From positions 1 through 7,383 of the forward strand of contig JAJRPH010000158.1 of assembly GCA_024280875.1 (NCBI GenBank): 7,383 nt of DNA, in the 5' to 3' direction. Origin of the DNA: Deltaproteobacteria bacterium. GTDB lineage: Bacteria > Desulfobacterota > Desulfobacteria > Desulfobacterales > Desulfosalsimonadaceae. The translations under genes were made by a program, and so were the position numbers. Shown piece after piece: positions 7,251-7,383 of this stretch (the stretch's first letter is position 1; every line of letters begins with the position of its first letter). Under the pieces are notes generated by a model, which saw only the letters and a program-made list of their open reading frames with translations, had not been told where the DNA came from and made no database searches.

Positions 7251-7383
7251 TCACCGATTCTTCTGTTCCGGAATGATCAACGTTTCCTTTGTTAAATCAA
7301 CGACGATTTTTTGACTGTTTTCACCTGCTTTGGCTTCCGAGATGACTATTTTCAGCGGCCGGCCACCACTTTCCGTAATAGCA
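7251..7383 (-). CDS. Unidentified protein, C-terminal fragment entering from the right edge
   Basis: On the - strand a frame is open from base 7382 and ends with TGA at 7253-7251, giving 43 residues. The fragment reads like real protein: a mixed hydrophobic/charged pattern with beta-strand-like segments (LKIVISEA, KIVVDL, TLIIP) and a charged end (EQKNR). The other two - strand frames contain early stops or no comparable pattern. I do not recognise the family. The gene runs in the same direction as the AsmA gene, 155 nt upstream of it, so the two could be partly co-transcribed, though the gap carries its own candidate promoter. Too short for any functional statement. Confidence 0.5.
   Translation of the reverse strand, partial: AITESGGRPLKIVISEAKAGENSQKIVVDLTKETLIIPEQKNR

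Overview
The window reads as chromosomal DNA from an anaerobically respiring Gram-negative bacterium, most likely of the Desulfobacterota (Desulfobacterales-like) or a relative. This rests on three things: a Tat-exported molybdopterin oxidoreductase of the tetrathionate/arsenate reductase clade, an NrfD-type quinone-interacting membrane subunit, and a large AsmA-like envelope protein, all at moderate GC. The taxonomic assignment is inference from protein flavour; the window contains no rRNA, tRNA or marker gene.

Left part, + strand (1-3608): the 3' end of an NrfD/PsrC/TtrC-like membrane subunit is followed after 16 nt by a complete 1075-residue molybdopterin catalytic subunit. The catalytic subunit has a twin-arginine signal, one N-terminal [4Fe-4S] cluster motif and a probable cysteine Mo ligand. 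Membrane subunit followed by catalytic subunit matches the ttrBCA order, so a four-cluster ferredoxin-like electron-transfer subunit is expected just left of the window. Together the three would pass electrons between the quinone pool and a periplasmic substrate. The substrate cannot be read from the sequence; sulfur oxyanions are the first guess.

Middle (3609-3666): a 58-nt convergent intergenic gap holds a T6A8 tract and no GC-rich hairpin.

Right part, - strand (7095-3667): one 1142-residue AsmA-family protein with an N-terminal signal anchor, AsmA-type N-terminal domain, long beta-rich central region and AsmA-like C-terminal domain. It probably sits in the periplasm, tethered to the inner membrane, and acts in envelope lipid homeostasis or transport. 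It converges on the reductase operon and has no evident functional link to it.

Right edge (7096-7383): a 155-nt gap carries a plausible sigma70-like promoter for the AsmA gene and an inverted repeat overlapping its -35 element. Beyond it, a short C-terminal coding fragment on the - strand enters from outside the window. I found no mobile elements, CRISPR arrays, RNA genes or clearly novel system; the unusual points are modest and are listed as findings.
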